Source: Microbulbifer guangxiensis
GTDB taxonomy: Bacteria > Pseudomonadota > Gammaproteobacteria > Pseudomonadales > Cellvibrionaceae
Direction of reading: 5' to 3'
NCBI RefSeq assembly: GCF_021729075.1
Contig: NZ_JAJSAQ010000003.1
Coordinates: forward strand, 1-64,000
Length of the DNA stretch: 64,000 nucleotides
Shown: piece by piece, positions 24,174-33,040 of the stretch
Layout of the letters: the number at the start of each line of letters is the position of its first letter
How positions within the stretch are numbered: position 1 is the first letter of the stretch
Notes under the pieces: generated by a model
What the model was told of the DNA's origin: nothing
Seen by the model: the letters and a program-made list of their open reading frames with translations, nothing else
The model's database searches: none
Translations under genes and position numbers: made by a program

Positions 24174-24277
24174 GAAAGATTCATCTGAATGTAGCAATAT
24201 GCCCTACTATTTAGACCAAAAGCGCCCGGGCCCGTTGCCGGCATTCCGGGCCGGATCCATGCCAAAGCAGTATAACC

Positions 24278-26356
24278 ATGGCCGATAATACGCCCCTGTA
24301 TCCCAAAGAGCTAAGCTGGCTGTCTTTCAACGAGCGCGTACTGCAGGAGGTCGAGGACGAGTCGGTCCCGATCATCGAGCGCGTGCGCTTCCTCGGTATT
24401 TTTTCCAGCAACCTGGATGAGTTTTTCCGCGTGCGCGTGGCTGATGTACGGCGCGTGGCCACCTTTGCCAAAGGTGAGGAAAAAAAGGAGCACTTTGCCG
24501 AATTGCTCGACCGTATCAACGAGCGGGTATTGCGACTGCAGCGCCGTTCTTTTGCCGCCTACACCCAGGTGCTGTCCGATCTCGACAAACACCATATCCA
24601 CCTGGTCAACGAAACCCAGCTGACAGCCCGGCAGCGGCAGTTCGTGGAAAACTATTTCCACAGTGAAGTGCTGCCGGAGCTGGAGCCCTTCTTTATTGAT
24701 GACCGTGACACCATGCCGCTGCTGAACGAAGCAAGCATTTACTTTGCCATTTACCTGCAGCTGGAAGATGGCGGCGAGCGCTTTGCGGCGATGGAGATTC
24801 CCACCGATACACTGCCGCGCTTTATGGTGATACCGCCGCGAGAGGGCAAGCAGGAGAAGGTCTACATCGTTCTCGACAATATCATCCGTGCCTGCCTGGC
24901 GGAGGTGTTCCGCAATGTATTGCCGATCGCCAGGGCGGAAGCGTACATGTTCAAGATCAGCCGGGATGCGGAGCTGGAACTGGGCGAGGGGATCACGCAG
25001 AACATTGTCGACCGTGTTGCGAAATCCCTGAAGAAGCGTAAGCAGGCGGATCCCGTGCGCATGGCCCACGATGCCGCCATGCCGGAAGTGCTGCTCAACC
25101 TGGTCAAGAAAAAGCTCAAAATGGGCCGTTTCGACAGTTATACGCCCGGCGGCCGCTACCATAATTCCAAGGACTTCATGCGTTTCCCGGCGGATTCCGC
25201 CAGGCACCGCTACCGGCCGCTGAAGCCGATCCCGACCCTGCCGGAGAGCGAGAGCATCTTCAACCAGCTGCGCGCCGGCGACCAGTTGCTGTATTACCCC
25301 TATCACGATTTCCGCGCAATCACCAACTTCCTCATTTCCGCCGCCATCGATCCCGCAGTGCGGGAAATTCGCATCAACCTCTACCGGGTGGCAAAAAACT
25401 CCCGTGTGGTGGCGGCCCTGGTCAATGCGGTGCGCAACAACAAGAAAGTGGTGGCGGTTGTGGAGCTGCAGGCCCGCTTCGACGAGCAGGCCAACATCCA
25501 CTGGTCTAACGAGTTGCAGGATGCGGGAGTGGAGGTGATCTACGGAGTGCCGGGGCTAAAGGTACACTGCAAGCTGATCTCGATCCTGCGGGAGGAAGAC
25601 GGCGAGGTGCGTTATTACAGCCACTTTGGCACCGGCAATTTCAATGAGAGTACCGCGCGTGTCTACTGTGATTTCAGCCTGCTCACCAGCGATCAGGGGT
25701 TGGGCCGCGATGCGTTCAATGTCTTCCAGTTCCTGCAGCAGCCGCACCTGCGCCCGGACTATCAGAATATCGCCGTCTCCCCCTATACCAACCGTCCAGC
25801 TCTACTGCAGGCCATCGACCGGGAGATCGAGGCCGCCCGGGACGGTCAGCGCGCTGAATTGTTTTTCAAGTGCAACAACCTGGTGGATGAGGAGGTGGTC
25901 GAGCGGCTCTACCAGGCCGGCAGGGCCGGAGTCCAGGTGCGCATCATCGTGCGCAGTATGTGTTCGCTGGTGAGCGATGTGTCCGAAAATATCCGGGTCA
26001 TCAGTCTGGTGGACAAGTTCCTGGAACACGCGCGGGTCTATATCTTCCACAACCGTGGCGAGGAACAGATCTGGCTGTCGTCAGCCGACCTGATGACCCG
26101 TAACCTGGATCACCGGGTAGAGGTGACTTTCCCGCTCACCGATGAGCGCCATCGGCAGACGGTGAAAAAAATCATGGAAACGCAGTGGTGTGACAACCAG
26201 AAGGCGCGGGTGCTGGATGCAGACCAGAGCAATACCCGCATTGCTGATTTCTGTGGAAAGGGTGACAAGGGCTGCCGCGCCCAGGATGCCATTTACCGCT
26301 ACCTCAAGCGCCGGGCTGCAGAACTGGCCCCAGCGCAAACCGAAGAAGTCGGGTGA
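24278..26356 (+). CDS. ppk1: Polyphosphate kinase 1
   Basis: 692 residues, full length. The N-terminal helical domain has ELSWLSFNERVLQE; the two phospholipase-D-like domains carry the catalytic His in PGLKVHCKLI and the second conserved His in LEHARVYIFHN. Builds polyphosphate from ATP reversibly, at the membrane or in the cytoplasm. Opposite strand to ppx; the two starts are close enough for joint regulation. No Pho box recognised between them. Confidence 0.96.
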   Translation: MADNTPLYPKELSWLSFNERVLQEVEDESVPIIERVRFLGIFSSNLDEFFRVRVADVRRVATFAKGEEKKEHFAELLDRINERVLRLQRRSFAAYTQVLSDLDKHHIHLVNETQLTARQRQFVENYFHSEVLPELEPFFIDDRDTMPLLNEASIYFAIYLQLEDGGERFAAMEIPTDTLPRFMVIPPREGKQEKVYIVLDNIIRACLAEVFRNVLPIARAEAYMFKISRDAELELGEGITQNIVDRVAKSLKKRKQADPVRMAHDAAMPEVLLNLVKKKLKMGRFDSYTPGGRYHNSKDFMRFPADSARHRYRPLKPIPTLPESESIFNQLRAGDQLLYYPYHDFRAITNFLISAAIDPAVREIRINLYRVAKNSRVVAALVNAVRNNKKVVAVVELQARFDEQANIHWSNELQDAGVEVIYGVPGLKVHCKLISILREEDGEVRYYSHFGTGNFNESTARVYCDFSLLTSDQGLGRDAFNVFQFLQQPHLRPDYQNIAVSPYTNRPALLQAIDREIEAARDGQRAELFFKCNNLVDEEVVERLYQAGRAGVQVRIIVRSMCSLVSDVSENIRVISLVDKFLEHARVYIFHNRGEEQIWLSSADLMTRNLDHRVEVTFPLTDERHRQTVKKIMETQWCDNQKARVLDADQSNTRIADFCGKGDKGCRAQDAIYRYLKRRAAELAPAQTEEVG

Positions 26357-26359
26357 GCC

Positions 26360-26854
26360 CTAGCGACTGAACCCCACCAGCTTGCCGCGACTGAACGAGA
26401 AGCGGTAGCGCTCTCCCACCTTGAGCTGGCCGCGGCAGCTGGACTGGATGGTGAAGTGCGGATACTGCGGGGTCACTACCCAGGTGCTGAAATCGTTGCC
26501 CGGGCCGCGCTCGATCAGCCAGTAGTAGTCGCCCTTGTCACAGGAGTCGGTGGCACGGCAGTCCTGGTGGCCCCAGACGTAGGCATAGACATCAAACTGG
26601 GCCGGCAGCCTGCTGGACTCGGCGAAGGCCGGGTCAGCGTTGCGGTCGAAGGTGAATACCTCCTTGAAGCCTAGCTTGCGGAACCCCCGGGCCGGGGTGC
26701 CGCAAGTCACTGTCTGCGGCTTGACGTTGATACGGGCGTGGGCGGTGGACTTGCCGGCCGTGCGTACGCTGTCTTCACTGGGCAGGTAGCCGCAACCACT
26801 GGTGAAGGCCAACGCTACCAAGCCGACGATCGCTGCGAGACTGCTGAACCGCAC
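26360..26854 (-). CDS. Small lipoprotein, unknown
   Basis: 164 residues. Signal ending in lipobox TSGC, followed by Gly-Tyr, which would allow outer-membrane sorting. Four further Cys (about residues 51, 98, 103 and 139) suggest disulfide bonds in the periplasm. No domain recognised. It ends four bases from ppk1 on the opposite strand. Confidence 0.75.
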   Translation of the reverse strand: MRFSSLAAIVGLVALAFTSGCGYLPSEDSVRTAGKSTAHARINVKPQTVTCGTPARGFRKLGFKEVFTFDRNADPAFAESSRLPAQFDVYAYVWGHQDCRATDSCDKGDYYWLIERGPGNDFSTWVVTPQYPHFTIQSSCRGQLKVGERYRFSFSRGKLVGFSR

Positions 26855-26897
26855 TACCTTACTCCTTACCTCGGGTCCCTCTCACTCACTATAGCCC

Positions 26898-28655
26898 CTA
26901 ACTGCCTCCTTTGGCCTTGCGGGCGGATTGGCGCTTGAAACGCCATGCGCGCCGGTAGGGGAAGGCGCTTTCGATATGGCCGGCGCGGATGCGCTCCTGC
27001 AGGCGCTGCCAGTAGCGGTAGTCGTACAGGTCGCTGTGCTCGTCCTCGAACGCCTTGCGGGCAGTGGGGTTGCCGGAGAAGAACAGGCGAAACTCTTCCG
27101 GGAAGACGTCTGCTTCATCTACCGTGTACCAGGGCTGGTCGGAGAGCTCCTGCTCGGCGGTGTGTGCCTCGGGAATCTTGCGGAAGTGACAGTCAGTGAG
27201 TGGGCACAGCTCATCGTAGTCGTAGAAAACCACGCGGCCGTGGCGGGTGACGCCGAAGTTCTTCAGCAGCATGTCGCCGGGGAAGATATTCGCCGCGGCC
27301 AGCTGCTTGATGGCATTGCCGTATTCCTCCATCGCCTCGCGGGTCTCCTCGTCGCTGGCATGCTGGAGGTAGAGGTTGAGCGGCTCCATGCGCCGCTCCA
27401 CATACAGGTGCTTGATGATTACCCACTTGTCATCCATCTCCAGCTTGGAGGGTGCCACTTCCTGCAGTTCCTCCAGAAGTTCCGGGCTGAATCGATTGCG
27501 ATAGAAAATAAAGTTGGAGTATTCCTGGGTATCCGCCATGCGACCGACCCGGTCTGAGCGTGATACGAACTTGTATTTTTCCCGCACGATGGCCTCGGTC
27601 ACGGTCTTGGGGCGGTCGAACTTGTCCTTGATCACCTTGAAGACCACCGGGTACGAGGGCAGCGTGAATACGCTCATGACCATGCCCTTGATGCCGGGGG
27701 CGATGATGAACTTGTCGTTGCTCACCTTCATATGGGCGAGGATATGGCGGTAGAACTCGGTCTTGCCATGCTTGTGGAAGCCAATGGAGTTGTACAGCTC
27801 GGAGCGCTCCTTCAGTGGCATGATGGTGGAGAGGAAACGCACGAAGCGCGAGGGAATCGGTGCGTCCACCATGAAGTAAGAGCGGGTAAAGCTGAAGATG
27901 ATACTGGCGGAATCATTGCTGTGGAGTACTGTGTCGACGAAGACCCCGCCGCGGCCGTTATTCAGGCATGGCAGTAGCAGCGGGATCACTTCGCCGCCGA
28001 ACATCATCCGCCCGACCAGGTAGGCGGCCTTGTTGCGGTAGAACACCGACTCCAGCATATCCACCCGCAGCTGCTTCTCGTTCTGCAGGGCTGCCAGGGG
28101 GCCCTCGCGCAGGACTCTGCAGATATTCTCCACATCCCGCGGCAGGTCTTCCCACGGCACCGAGAAGCCGTAGTCATTGAGGATATCCTCGATCATGTAC
28201 TCGAGGCCATCGCGACCGCTGTAACTGATGTAGATGCTGTAGTCCCGCAGCGGCTTCTCATCCGGGGCCCGCGAGGACTTCACGAAGATATTGCTGTCGT
28301 GAATGTGGGCGTGCCTGAACTGGTTGCAGAACACCGAGTTGAAAAAGGTCTCGGCAATTTCGTAGTTGTTGTGGTTGGCGATCAGCTGGGCGAAAGTGGC
28401 GCGGGCTTCGCGCCAGATCGCCAGCTCGGTGGTGTCTTTGCTGGTAACCGAGTGCACCAGTTTCAGGACCTGCATCACCTTGGTCTTGTAGATGTCGATA
28501 CGCTCTTTGTTGGCGTGATGCACCGCCTGCCAGGAGGCGGTTTCAAAGCGCGCCTTGGCCCCCAGGGTGATGTTCTGGAAATCCGCAAAGTAGGCATCGA
28601 AGCCATTGAGGATGGTTTTGGCGATTCTACGGGCGGTCGGTGAGTGATTGGTCAT
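26898..28655 (-). CDS. aceK: Isocitrate dehydrogenase kinase/phosphatase
   Basis: 585 residues. The nucleotide-binding signature APGIKGMVMSVFTLPSYP and KVIKDKF is present; DMLLKNFGVTRHGRVVFYDYDEL gives the catalytic and metal-binding segment. It phosphorylates and dephosphorylates isocitrate dehydrogenase, steering carbon between the TCA cycle and glyoxylate shunt. The aceBA genes are not adjacent. The C-terminus is basic (RAWRFKRQSARKAKG), which is common. Confidence 0.97.
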   Translation of the reverse strand: MTNHSPTARRIAKTILNGFDAYFADFQNITLGAKARFETASWQAVHHANKERIDIYKTKVMQVLKLVHSVTSKDTTELAIWREARATFAQLIANHNNYEIAETFFNSVFCNQFRHAHIHDSNIFVKSSRAPDEKPLRDYSIYISYSGRDGLEYMIEDILNDYGFSVPWEDLPRDVENICRVLREGPLAALQNEKQLRVDMLESVFYRNKAAYLVGRMMFGGEVIPLLLPCLNNGRGGVFVDTVLHSNDSASIIFSFTRSYFMVDAPIPSRFVRFLSTIMPLKERSELYNSIGFHKHGKTEFYRHILAHMKVSNDKFIIAPGIKGMVMSVFTLPSYPVVFKVIKDKFDRPKTVTEAIVREKYKFVSRSDRVGRMADTQEYSNFIFYRNRFSPELLEELQEVAPSKLEMDDKWVIIKHLYVERRMEPLNLYLQHASDEETREAMEEYGNAIKQLAAANIFPGDMLLKNFGVTRHGRVVFYDYDELCPLTDCHFRKIPEAHTAEQELSDQPWYTVDEADVFPEEFRLFFSGNPTARKAFEDEHSDLYDYRYWQRLQERIRAGHIESAFPYRRAWRFKRQSARKAKGGS

Positions 28656-28748
28656 GCACTAGACTTCTGGTTCAGATCCCCATTCACGATTCCCCGGCAA
28701 CGGCAGTGGGAATCAAGCCGATAGTAGCACGGTGCGCCGGAGCCTCCC

Positions 28749-29357
28749 TTGAACGATTGGATCAGCAGCTTTGTCTTTTTCTTTGCTGTCATCGACCCGG
28801 TCGGCACACTGCCGGTGTTTATCGCTGTGACCTCGCGCCATGCAGATTGGCAGAAACGCAAGATCGCCTTGCTGGCAGTATTGGTGGCCGCCGCCATTCT
28901 TCTCTTTTTCCTCATGGCCGGGCAGTACCTGCTGGAGACAATCGGCGTGCCGCTGTCGGCTTTCCAGGTGGCGGGCGGCGTGGTGCTGTTCCTGTTTGCC
29001 CTGACCATGATCTTCGGTGAGGGCAAGCCGGAGCAGGAGGTGGGGATCGTCAAGGGCGGCCACGAAACGGCGATCTTTCCTCTCGCGGTGCCGTCCATCG
29101 CCTCGCCCGGTGCCATGCTGGCGGCGGTGGTTCTGACCGACAATTACCGCTTCGACCCCATTCACCAGTTCCGCACTGCCACTGCAATGTTCGCGGTGCT
29201 GGGCATCGTGCTGTTGCTGTTGCTCACGGCGCAGTGGATCTTCCGCTTTATCGGTGATGCTGGCGCCAGTATCGTCAGCCGGGTGATGGGGCTGATTCTT
29301 GCCTCGGTCGCTACCACCAATGTGCTGCTGGGGATCCAGCAGTTCTTCTCGATCTGA
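28749..29357 (+). CDS. MarC-family (UPF0056) membrane protein
   Basis: 202 residues from TTG 28749, with GGAG about ten bases upstream; no better start. Six hydrophobic spans. FAVIDPVGTLPVFIAVT near the start, GGVVLFLFALTMIFG in the middle, and FPLAVPSIASPGAMLAAVVL are the MarC family blocks. Despite its name the family is not shown to cause multidrug resistance. Divergent from aceK, 93 bp apart. Confidence 0.9.
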   Translation: MNDWISSFVFFFAVIDPVGTLPVFIAVTSRHADWQKRKIALLAVLVAAAILLFFLMAGQYLLETIGVPLSAFQVAGGVVLFLFALTMIFGEGKPEQEVGIVKGGHETAIFPLAVPSIASPGAMLAAVVLTDNYRFDPIHQFRTATAMFAVLGIVLLLLLTAQWIFRFIGDAGASIVSRVMGLILASVATTNVLLGIQQFFSI

Positions 29358-29383
29358 GCCACAAGGTCCCGACCCTGCCGGCA

Positions 29384-31306
29384 CTAGCTGCCCACACGCT
29401 TGCCATCGGGCCGGTAGATCGCCAGCACGGACGGGCGTGGGGGTAACGCGGGATCATTGTCGGGCCAGCGGTGCATGGGCTTGTCGAAGGTGGAGCGGCC
29501 GCCATCCGCCGGGTGTTGTACGGCCACGAACAGGGTGGTGCCGTCCGGGGTGAATTCCGGTCCGCACACTTCCGCGCCCCGCGGGCAGCCGAAGAAGTGT
29601 CGTGGCGCCGCGCGCAGTTCCCCCTCGGTGGCCATGGCCCAGAGTCCGTCGTGGAAACCGAAGCTCTCACAGCCATCGGTGGCGATCCACATGTTGCCAC
29701 CGAGATCGAAGGCCACATTGTCCGGGTTGGCAAACCAGCCGTGGGGGGAGATGGTGCCCGGCAGTTGCTGGCCGTAGGCACCGCGCTCACCGGGATCCTC
29801 GGCATTGGGGTTGCCGCCCAGCAGGAAGGTATTCCAGCGGAACTGGTCGCTGACATGATCACGTGCACCGTCGATTCCGGGCGGCACGATTTCGAGCACA
29901 TGGCCGGTGGCATTCTTGGGCCGCGGGTTGGCGGCATTGGCCACGGCGCGGCGCTTGTTCTTGGTCAGCATCACATAGGTGCAGTCGTTGACCGGGTTGG
30001 TCTCCACATCCTCGGGCCGGTCCATGGGCGTGGCGCCGAGCAGGGCGGCGGCACGGCGGGCATCGATCAGTACGTCTGCCTGGTTGTGAAAGCCGTTTTC
30101 AGGTTTCAGCGGACCCTGACCGAAAACCAGCGGCAGCCACCGCCCGGAACCGTCCTCGTTGAACTGGCCGGCGAACAGGGTTCCCTCGACCAGCAGGGCG
30201 CGGTTGTGGCTGTCTTTGCCCGGCTCGTACCTGTCCCGGGAGACATAACGGTACACGAACTGGTGTTCATCATCGTCGCCGCCATAAGCCACCACGGGCT
30301 GCCCGGGTTTGCAGACCAGGGTAAAGCCCTCGTGCTCGAAGCGGCCCAGGCTGGTCAGTTTGCGCGGTTGTGATTGTGGATCGTAGGGATCGTACTCCAC
30401 CATCCAGCCGAACCGGTTGGGTTCGTGCAGCTCCTGCCCGATATCGAACCGGGGGTCGTGGTCGCCCCAGTTGCGGTTGGCTGGCGAGATATCGAAGACG
30501 TGATGATTGAGCGCCTCCACCGGGTCGGCAATATTGTCCGGATCACCCTGGAAAGCGCCGCCGAACCCCTCTTCCGCAATCAGCACCGTGCCCCAGGGGG
30601 TCTTGCCGCCGGCACAGTTGCCGACGGTGCCGAGCACGGTCTTGCCGGTCGGGTCCGCGCTCGTCTGCAAGCGCCGGTCACCGGCGGCGGGGCCGACGAT
30701 CCCCATGGCCGTGGAGAGGGTGATGCGACGGTTGTAGGGGCTGTCCAGTACCGGTTGCCAGCCGGTGCTGGTTTTTTCGATCTCGGTGATGGCATGGCCG
30801 CAGGCGGCCTGCTCGATCGCCACATGCTCGGCACTCACGCCGCGGGTGGCTTTGTACCCATCGTCGTAGCCGGGAAACATCAGGTGCGGTTGCGTGTATT
30901 CATGGTTTACGCACAGCAGGCCCCGCACACTGTTGTCACTCGCCAGGTGCCGCGCGTTTTCTCCGGGGCCGGCGTTATCGTCCAAAGGCATGAACGCGAT
31001 GAAGTCATTGTTGTAACCGAAGCGCCGCGCCTGTGAGTGCGCATCCAGGTTCGCCGGGTCGAAAGGGCTGTCGCCGGCATGCAGCGGATCGCCCCACCGT
31101 AGCAGGATGTCGGCGCGATATCCGTCCGGCAGGTGGTGGTTGTCATCCAGCCTGTGGGGAATTTCCGCGAAGGTCAGCCCGGCCTGTTCCACGTCCTTAC
31201 TGCGGCTGCATGCTGTCAACAGGCCGTTGCTGGCGCCTGCTGCGGTCAGGGCGCCAATTGCTTTGAAAAGAGTGCGGCGGGACGGGTCTGGCGGCAGATT
31301 TTTCAT
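29384..31306 (-). CDS. phoX: PhoX-family phosphatase (DUF839), Tat-exported
   Basis: 640 residues. A twin-arginine signal (SRRTLFKAIGALTAAG) ends before a Cys (LLTACSRS), so it may also be lipidated. GVLADGYRADILLRWGDP-type opening (YRADILLRWGDPL), VNHEYTQPHLMFPG, TVGNCAGGKTPWGTVLIAEE and CGPEFTPDGTTLFVAVQHP are PhoX blocks. PhoX enzymes are calcium/iron-dependent phosphomonoesterases. No Pho box was seen upstream. Convergent with the MarC gene. Confidence 0.9.
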   Translation of the reverse strand: MKNLPPDPSRRTLFKAIGALTAAGASNGLLTACSRSKDVEQAGLTFAEIPHRLDDNHHLPDGYRADILLRWGDPLHAGDSPFDPANLDAHSQARRFGYNNDFIAFMPLDDNAGPGENARHLASDNSVRGLLCVNHEYTQPHLMFPGYDDGYKATRGVSAEHVAIEQAACGHAITEIEKTSTGWQPVLDSPYNRRITLSTAMGIVGPAAGDRRLQTSADPTGKTVLGTVGNCAGGKTPWGTVLIAEEGFGGAFQGDPDNIADPVEALNHHVFDISPANRNWGDHDPRFDIGQELHEPNRFGWMVEYDPYDPQSQPRKLTSLGRFEHEGFTLVCKPGQPVVAYGGDDDEHQFVYRYVSRDRYEPGKDSHNRALLVEGTLFAGQFNEDGSGRWLPLVFGQGPLKPENGFHNQADVLIDARRAAALLGATPMDRPEDVETNPVNDCTYVMLTKNKRRAVANAANPRPKNATGHVLEIVPPGIDGARDHVSDQFRWNTFLLGGNPNAEDPGERGAYGQQLPGTISPHGWFANPDNVAFDLGGNMWIATDGCESFGFHDGLWAMATEGELRAAPRHFFGCPRGAEVCGPEFTPDGTTLFVAVQHPADGGRSTFDKPMHRWPDNDPALPPRPSVLAIYRPDGKRVGS

Positions 31307-31573
31307 TTTATCTCCGGCTTCTGCTGTGCCGGTGACGGGGAGCTGCTGGCACAGAGTGGCAACCTGAGACTAGTTTAGCGGAGTCCTGAATCGTGCATCC
31401 TGGCCCCCGTGGAGATCAGGCAGTAATGGAAGGGGGCAGCCGGGAGCAATCCCGACCCGCTTCACAATGCTGCTTGGTAATGTGAAGCCGAGGCGGCCAT
31501 GTCAGTCGGAGCTGGTGCTATTTCACTGCTGGAGCGCTACAGGCTCCCGGGTGCGACCGCTGCGGGAACCTGC

Positions 31574-32281
31574 TCAGAAATGCAGGCTCCAGCCCAGTGA
31601 CACGCTCTCCAGGTCATAGGCGCCGCGCAGGGTATCGGAACCGATATCCTGGAAAGTCTCCCATTCCGCCCTCACGGTCCAGTTGTCCTCATTGCGGTAA
31701 CTGATACCGGCGCCGTAGCTCCAGTGGAAGCCATTATCGGCCTCTGCGGCGCGGCCGCGGACCTCCACCGGCACTTCACGGATCTCCCCGTCTTCCTCGA
31801 CTGCAGCCAGCAGCTCGCCGCGCTGCCGTCCGTTCAGTGTCCCAGTCCATAAACCTCCGCCGGCCTTGGCAAACAGGCTTGCACCACCGAACAGCGGTAG
31901 GTGGCCGACAACATAGGCGCTGGCGAGCCGGGTTTCGATTTCCTCCTCGAACTGCAGAAATTCACCTCGGTCGTTGGTGACAGTGAAGGAAATATTGCTG
32001 TCGTCCAGCTGCTGCACACTGGCCTCCACCGCCAGGTTGGGGGTCCAGCGCCAGCCGCCGTAGAGCTTGATGAGCTGATCGGCGCCTTCACAGCTGCGCT
32101 CGGTCACATCCTGGGTGTCGGAGGCGAAGCGATTGATGCGCGCATCCGTCGCCTCGCAGAAGCCCGCCTGGTCCGCATTGCCGAAGCTGAAGCCGGCGTA
32201 CCGGTGGGAGTAGAAGTCGGCGCTGGCCAGGTTGGACAGCGCCAGTAGGGGTACCGCTAGCAGAAGAGAGGGCCGCGTCAT
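31574..32281 (-). CDS. Outer-membrane beta-barrel protein (OmpA-like N-domain fold)
   Basis: 235 residues. Signal peptide ending SNLASA; repeated alternating hydrophobic strands (for example YAGFSFGNADQ, LASAYVVGHLPLFGG, FAKAGGGLWTG, HWSYGAGISYRNEDNWTVRAEWE), and a terminal aromatic (GWSLHF) typical of barrel insertion. Two Cys (FCEATDAR and RSCEGADQ) probably pair in a surface loop. The barrel is of eight strands by size. Substrate or partner unknown. Confidence 0.82.
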   Translation of the reverse strand: MTRPSLLLAVPLLALSNLASADFYSHRYAGFSFGNADQAGFCEATDARINRFASDTQDVTERSCEGADQLIKLYGGWRWTPNLAVEASVQQLDDSNISFTVTNDRGEFLQFEEEIETRLASAYVVGHLPLFGGASLFAKAGGGLWTGTLNGRQRGELLAAVEEDGEIREVPVEVRGRAAEADNGFHWSYGAGISYRNEDNWTVRAEWETFQDIGSDTLRGAYDLESVSLGWSLHF

Positions 32282-32383
32282 GGCATTACCTGCTGGCTTG
32301 CAAATGGCTGTTGTTATCCGGGCGTTATCCGCCCCTTTCCCCCATACCTTACGATGGGACCGGAAAAAAAGATGAGACGTTGA

Positions 32384-33040
32384 TTACAGATCCAGTTCGG
32401 CACGCAGGGCGGCGAGCTTTTTCGCGTTTTCCTCTTTGGAGAGCGGCTTGCCCGGGTTGTCTTCCAGTCGCAGCTGTTCCGGTGCTGGCAACTTCTCACC
32501 TTCGAGCACCCGGGCGCAAATCTTGCGGTACTGCTCGGCGAACACCGGATAGGCCACAGACTCCGGATTGTTGGCGAGGAAGAACCAGTTGGCCTCACGG
32601 CCGGCGTGATAGACCGCCGGGTGACTCCAGCGATAGTTGGTCTTGGGGCTGGGCGCGTTGCAGGCCTCGCGATAGGCAGCGCGCGCCTCCGGCAGGCCGT
32701 TCTCGCCCGCGGCGCAGAGCTGCAGCATCTTGTGCACGGTGGGCAGGTACTCACTCTGCAGAATGGCGCGCTTGGCCCCCTGCATGATCTCCTGCGGGCT
32801 GAACGCGGCCAGCGCCTCCAGCCACAGCCGTTTGGCGTGGTGCAGGGTCTCGGTATCCGGGAAGGCGGCGCTGAACTGGTTGTGGTAGTTCAGTTTGAAC
32901 AGCGCAAATACCTCGTTGAGGACGCGCTTGCGTTCGTTCAGCTGCTCGCCGCTGTTACCAGCTTGTGTCCGTGAGGAGGTCGCTGATGGAGCGATCTCTT
33001 GTGCGCTGGTTGTCGGAGTTGGTGTGTTGCTGCTTGCCAT
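32384..33040 (-). CDS. Lambda-P-like replication protein (helicase loader)
   Basis: 218 residues. A disordered Ser/Thr/Pro-rich N-terminus of about 30 residues precedes a helical domain (NEVFALFKLNYHNQFSAAFP, then KRLWLEALAAFSPQEIMQGAKRAI, then EYLPTVHKMLQLC) that matches the phage lambda replication protein P family, whose members load DnaB helicase. AGGA lies ten bases before ATG 33040. The first 86 bases overlap the upstream DnaT-like gene in another frame. Confidence 0.82.
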   Translation of the reverse strand: MASSNTPTPTTSAQEIAPSATSSRTQAGNSGEQLNERKRVLNEVFALFKLNYHNQFSAAFPDTETLHHAKRLWLEALAAFSPQEIMQGAKRAILQSEYLPTVHKMLQLCAAGENGLPEARAAYREACNAPSPKTNYRWSHPAVYHAGREANWFFLANNPESVAYPVFAEQYRKICARVLEGEKLPAPEQLRLEDNPGKPLSKEENAKKLAALRAELDL